The position numbers and the translations under genes were made by a program. Below the pieces are notes generated by a model that worked only from the letters and a program-made list of their open reading frames with translations, was not told the origin of the DNA and searched no databases. A DNA stretch of 64,000 nt from Bradyrhizobium sp. dw_411 (lineage in GTDB: Bacteria > Pseudomonadota > Alphaproteobacteria > Rhizobiales > Xanthobacteraceae), in contig NZ_JAAVUY010000009.1 in assembly GCF_018449695.1 (NCBI RefSeq), forward strand, positions 248,001-312,000, read 5' to 3'. Position 1 is the first letter of the stretch; the number at the start of each line of letters is the position of its first letter. Shown piece by piece: positions 61,821-64,000 of this stretch.

Positions 61821-62108
61821 TTAGCTCGCCGGGTTGAGGTTCGGGTTTTCGCCCCCGACTCTGGACGGATCCCGTCCGCTGAAGCCGAAGTTCTCGAGGT
61901 TTCTCATCTCTTCCGGCGTTCGCGGAGCGTAATCGCCGTTAAGCTGCTGATTATACGCACCGCCAAAGTTCGCTTGATCATAGGTTCGGGCATGATGCGG
62001 CCGTACGGTTGCGCTTTCCGCGAACACCGGCGCGGCGATGGCGGTGGAAAGCAGCAGCGCGACACCGAGTGCGCTGATTGTGCGAGTCTTGATTGTGGCT
62101 GTGGTCAT
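61821..62108 (-). CDS. Small exported hypothetical protein, 95 residues
   Basis: A signal peptide (TISALGVALLLSTAIAAPVFA, cleaved near residue 30) precedes a polar Asn/Pro-rich mature part with QANFGGAYNQQLNGDYAPR and NLENFGFSGRDPSRVGGENP. GGAG lies about 9 bases before the ATG at 62108. Small proteins of this pattern are common in Bradyrhizobium; role unknown. Confidence 0.65.
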   Translation of the reverse strand: MTTATIKTRTISALGVALLLSTAIAAPVFAESATVRPHHARTYDQANFGGAYNQQLNGDYAPRTPEEMRNLENFGFSGRDPSRVGGENPNLNPAS

Positions 62109-62440
62109 TTGGGTTTTCTCCGTTTGGTGAAACCCACGCTTCGACGTTTCCCAATGCCTGAAGTACGGATGGCGAGCCGCCATCACCACTAAATTGCGGT
62201 TCAGAAAATTCAATCGGCCGTGTGCTGGCCGTGTCCTGGCCGTGATCGCATCCGACGCGGCCGTATTGCCGCCACGCTCTTGGTTTTGCCGCTACCCCGC
62301 ATATCCGGATTGCGGTTGCATGTTCATTCGGCAAATGCCTCACCCCGAAGCGCACAATGCTTGGCATATGGGCTTTGCCGCGCCGCAGTGGCGAGTTAAC
62401 TCAAACCGTGCAGTGCCTCACCCTGAGTAAGCTGCAACTG
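62109..62440. other. Intergenic region ending in a terminator
   Basis: About 330 bases without a gene I trust. A plus-strand frame (62194-62430) exists but has poor composition at its start. CCTCACCC occurs twice (62339 and 62417). As a clear terminator follows at 62441 with no obvious upstream coding gene, a small RNA or decayed small gene is possible. Confidence 0.4.
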
Positions 62441-62486
62441 AAATCCCTGTTCAGTCCCCGGCAGGACTGAGCCGGGATTTTTGTTT
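62441..62486 (+). terminator. Intrinsic terminator
   Basis: Outer stem AAATCCC/GGGATTT with an inner hairpin CAGTCC/GGACTG, followed by a T-run on the plus strand. It terminates an unidentified plus-strand transcript or a decayed gene. Confidence 0.75.
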
Positions 62487-62607
62487 CCGGCCGGTCGCTC
62501 ACCTCTGGCATGACCGGCACGGCTGACAGCGCCGGCAACGCCCCGGTTCCTTTTTCCCTGGAGAATCGCCTATAGGTTGACGACAGCTTCGAGCGTTGAA
62601 AGCACCG

Positions 62608-64000
62608 ATGACCCCCCACGACCATCGGGCAGCCCCCGGAAAGCCAACGACAAGCCCCGTCGACATGGGCGCCGAAAACCCCGACGCGCTTTTCGGGTTC
62701 TATGAGACAGCCCTTGGCCACATGCAGGCGGGACGGTATCTCGACGCGCAGATCTGCTGCGAACGGGTCCTCGCCATCAACAGTTCACATGCGGATACCC
62801 TGGGTTTGATGGGGCTTCTTTCCCATCGGGCCGGGCAACATGATCTGGCCGTGGAATGGATGACCCGCGCTATCAGGAGCGATCCCAAACCGCAATATCT
62901 CGGCAATTTGGGGACCATGCTGCTGCGCCAGGAGCGCCACGAAGAGGCCCTCAAGGCCTTCGACAAAGCCATACAGCTCAAGCCAGACGATGCCGAGTTG
63001 TGGAGCAATCTCGGCAGTACGCTGCTGAGGCTAGATCGCCCGGATGACGCGCTGCTGACGTTCGAGCATGTCATCAAGCTCAATCCGCAGCACCGCGGTG
63101 CAGCCTTCAAAATCGGGCATCTTCTCTACAACCGGAAACGGTTCGAGGAGGCGTTGAAGTACTTCGACCTGTGCGACGAATTGCAGCCCGACCACGCGCT
63201 GACGCTGCAGATGCGTGCATTATCGCTGCTCGGTCTGAAGCGGCTGGAGGAAGCGCTGGTGATCAACCGGCGAGCGCACGCGCTCGATCCTGATAATGCC
63301 GAGACGCGCGGCAATATGGGCGAGATCTTGCGGGGGTTGCCCAACCGGCAGGAAGAAGCCCTGCAATGGTACGACCGGGCGCTCGAAATCCGGCCGGACT
63401 CTGTTCCTGTCCTGCAAAGCAAGGCTGCGTTGCTTATTCAACTGCACCGTTTCGAAGAAGCCATAGCGGTCAACCGGCGCCTATGTGAGATCAAGCCGGA
63501 TGATGCACTGACGCCCTATTTTATTGCCCAGCTCCAGTTGATGATCGGCAATTTTCAGGACGGCTGGATCGGGCGTGAGGCGCGCTGGAATGTTCCCGGC
63601 CTTCCGATCGCCTACCTGAAATTCTCGAAGCCGATCTGGCTCGGCAAACAAGCCGTCGAGGGGAAAACCGTCCTGATCTATGCGGACGAAGGGTTGGGCG
63701 ATACAATTCAATTCGTGCGCTACGTTCCGTTGCTCGCAGAACGTGGCGCGCGCGTCATTCTTGTGGTTCAGGACGCGCTGCATCCTCTGCTGTCCGGGCT
63801 TTCAGGCGTTTCGGAATGCCTTCCGAAATCGGCAAGCCAACTGCCGGCATTCGACATGTATTGCCCGATCTGCAGTCTGCCGGCCGCGTTCGAAACGCAG
63901 CTCGATACGATTCCATCCGCCGCGCGCTACCTGCCGCTGCCAGACGACAAGCGCGTCCAAATCTGGCAGGAACGCCTTGGTCCCCACGACAAATTGCGCG
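62608..64000 (+). CDS. TPR protein with glycosyltransferase-family-9-like domain (copy 2, partial)
   Basis: The frame opens at ATG 62608 (MTPHDHRAAPGKPTTSPVDM) and runs past the window end (464 codons visible). Residues about 30-300 are seven or eight TPR units (NLGTMLLRQERHEEALKAFD; NLGSTLLRLDRPDDALLTFE), more than in copy 1. The GT9-like half has IWLGKQAVEGKTVLIYADEG, GDTIQFVRYVPLLAERGARV and FDMYCPICSLPAAFE, collinear with copy 1. Both copies keep DTIPSA. Probably involved in glycosylation of proteins or surface structures. Confidence 0.88.
   Translation, partial: MTPHDHRAAPGKPTTSPVDMGAENPDALFGFYETALGHMQAGRYLDAQICCERVLAINSSHADTLGLMGLLSHRAGQHDLAVEWMTRAIRSDPKPQYLGNLGTMLLRQERHEEALKAFDKAIQLKPDDAELWSNLGSTLLRLDRPDDALLTFEHVIKLNPQHRGAAFKIGHLLYNRKRFEEALKYFDLCDELQPDHALTLQMRALSLLGLKRLEEALVINRRAHALDPDNAETRGNMGEILRGLPNRQEEALQWYDRALEIRPDSVPVLQSKAALLIQLHRFEEAIAVNRRLCEIKPDDALTPYFIAQLQLMIGNFQDGWIGREARWNVPGLPIAYLKFSKPIWLGKQAVEGKTVLIYADEGLGDTIQFVRYVPLLAERGARVILVVQDALHPLLSGLSGVSECLPKSASQLPAFDMYCPICSLPAAFETQLDTIPSAARYLPLPDDKRVQIWQERLGPHDKLR

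Overview
The window reads as chromosomal DNA of an alphaproteobacterium of the Bradyrhizobium/Rhodopseudomonas/Afipia type. This rests on the high-GC codon use, the combination of CtrA, ChpT and GANTC sites with flagellar and chemotaxis genes, a DUF1134 protein, and REP-like palindromes typical of that group. The family placement is an inference from protein character, not from a search.

Region 1 (1-17.8 kb) is an extracellular polysaccharide locus. A large repeat protein with an N,N-dimethylformamidase-beta-like domain and the dTDP-rhamnose genes rmlC-rmlB-rmlD-rmlA lie on the minus strand. On the plus strand are a Wzz/BY-kinase co-polymerase, a Wza-type export lipoprotein, an O-antigen-ligase/Wzy-like membrane protein and a WcaJ/ExoY-type initiating sugar-phosphate transferase. 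Together they can make, chain-regulate and export a probably rhamnose-containing polymer. Intergenic regions are strikingly AT-rich and share the 9-mer TATTTAATT. Two divergent H-NS-type genes and several small orphan genes close the locus.

Region 2 (18.7-28.1 kb) holds a putative catabolic operon (MHS-family transporter, LVIVD-repeat protein, FMN-dependent alpha-hydroxy-acid oxidase, GntR regulator). It is followed by unknown genes, an exported caspase-like/Sel1 protein, a DUF4864 protein and a second MFS transporter.

Region 3 (28.3-30.7 kb) is a repeat-rich scar: several REP-like palindrome families, a REP-associated tyrosine transposase (RAYT), a truncated end of a polymorphic-toxin-like gene and immunity-like orphans.

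Region 4 (30.7-56.0 kb) is the motility and cell-cycle block: flhA, a RskA-type anti-sigma/ECF sigma pair, fliJ, fliI, ctrA with a dense GANTC cluster in its promoter, a DUF350 / small Gly-Ser protein / ATP-grasp ligase trio, then cheR-cheB-cheY-cheW-cheA and chpT on the minus strand, followed by cysQ, a YHS protein, a DUF1134 protein and a long coiled-coil protein behind a perfect CtrA box. A six-gene operon (GntR, Rid-family, ABC importer, DUF6282 hydrolase-like) sits between the ATP-grasp gene and cheR. A decayed copy of the 3' end of the ATP-grasp gene lies on its far side, which marks it as an insertion.

Region 5 (56.0-64.0 kb) contains palindromic repeats, tRNA-Val(CAC), two paralogous TPR/glycosyltransferase-like genes (the second runs off the window) and, between them, a series of small exported or zinc-ribbon proteins, including one decayed paralogue.
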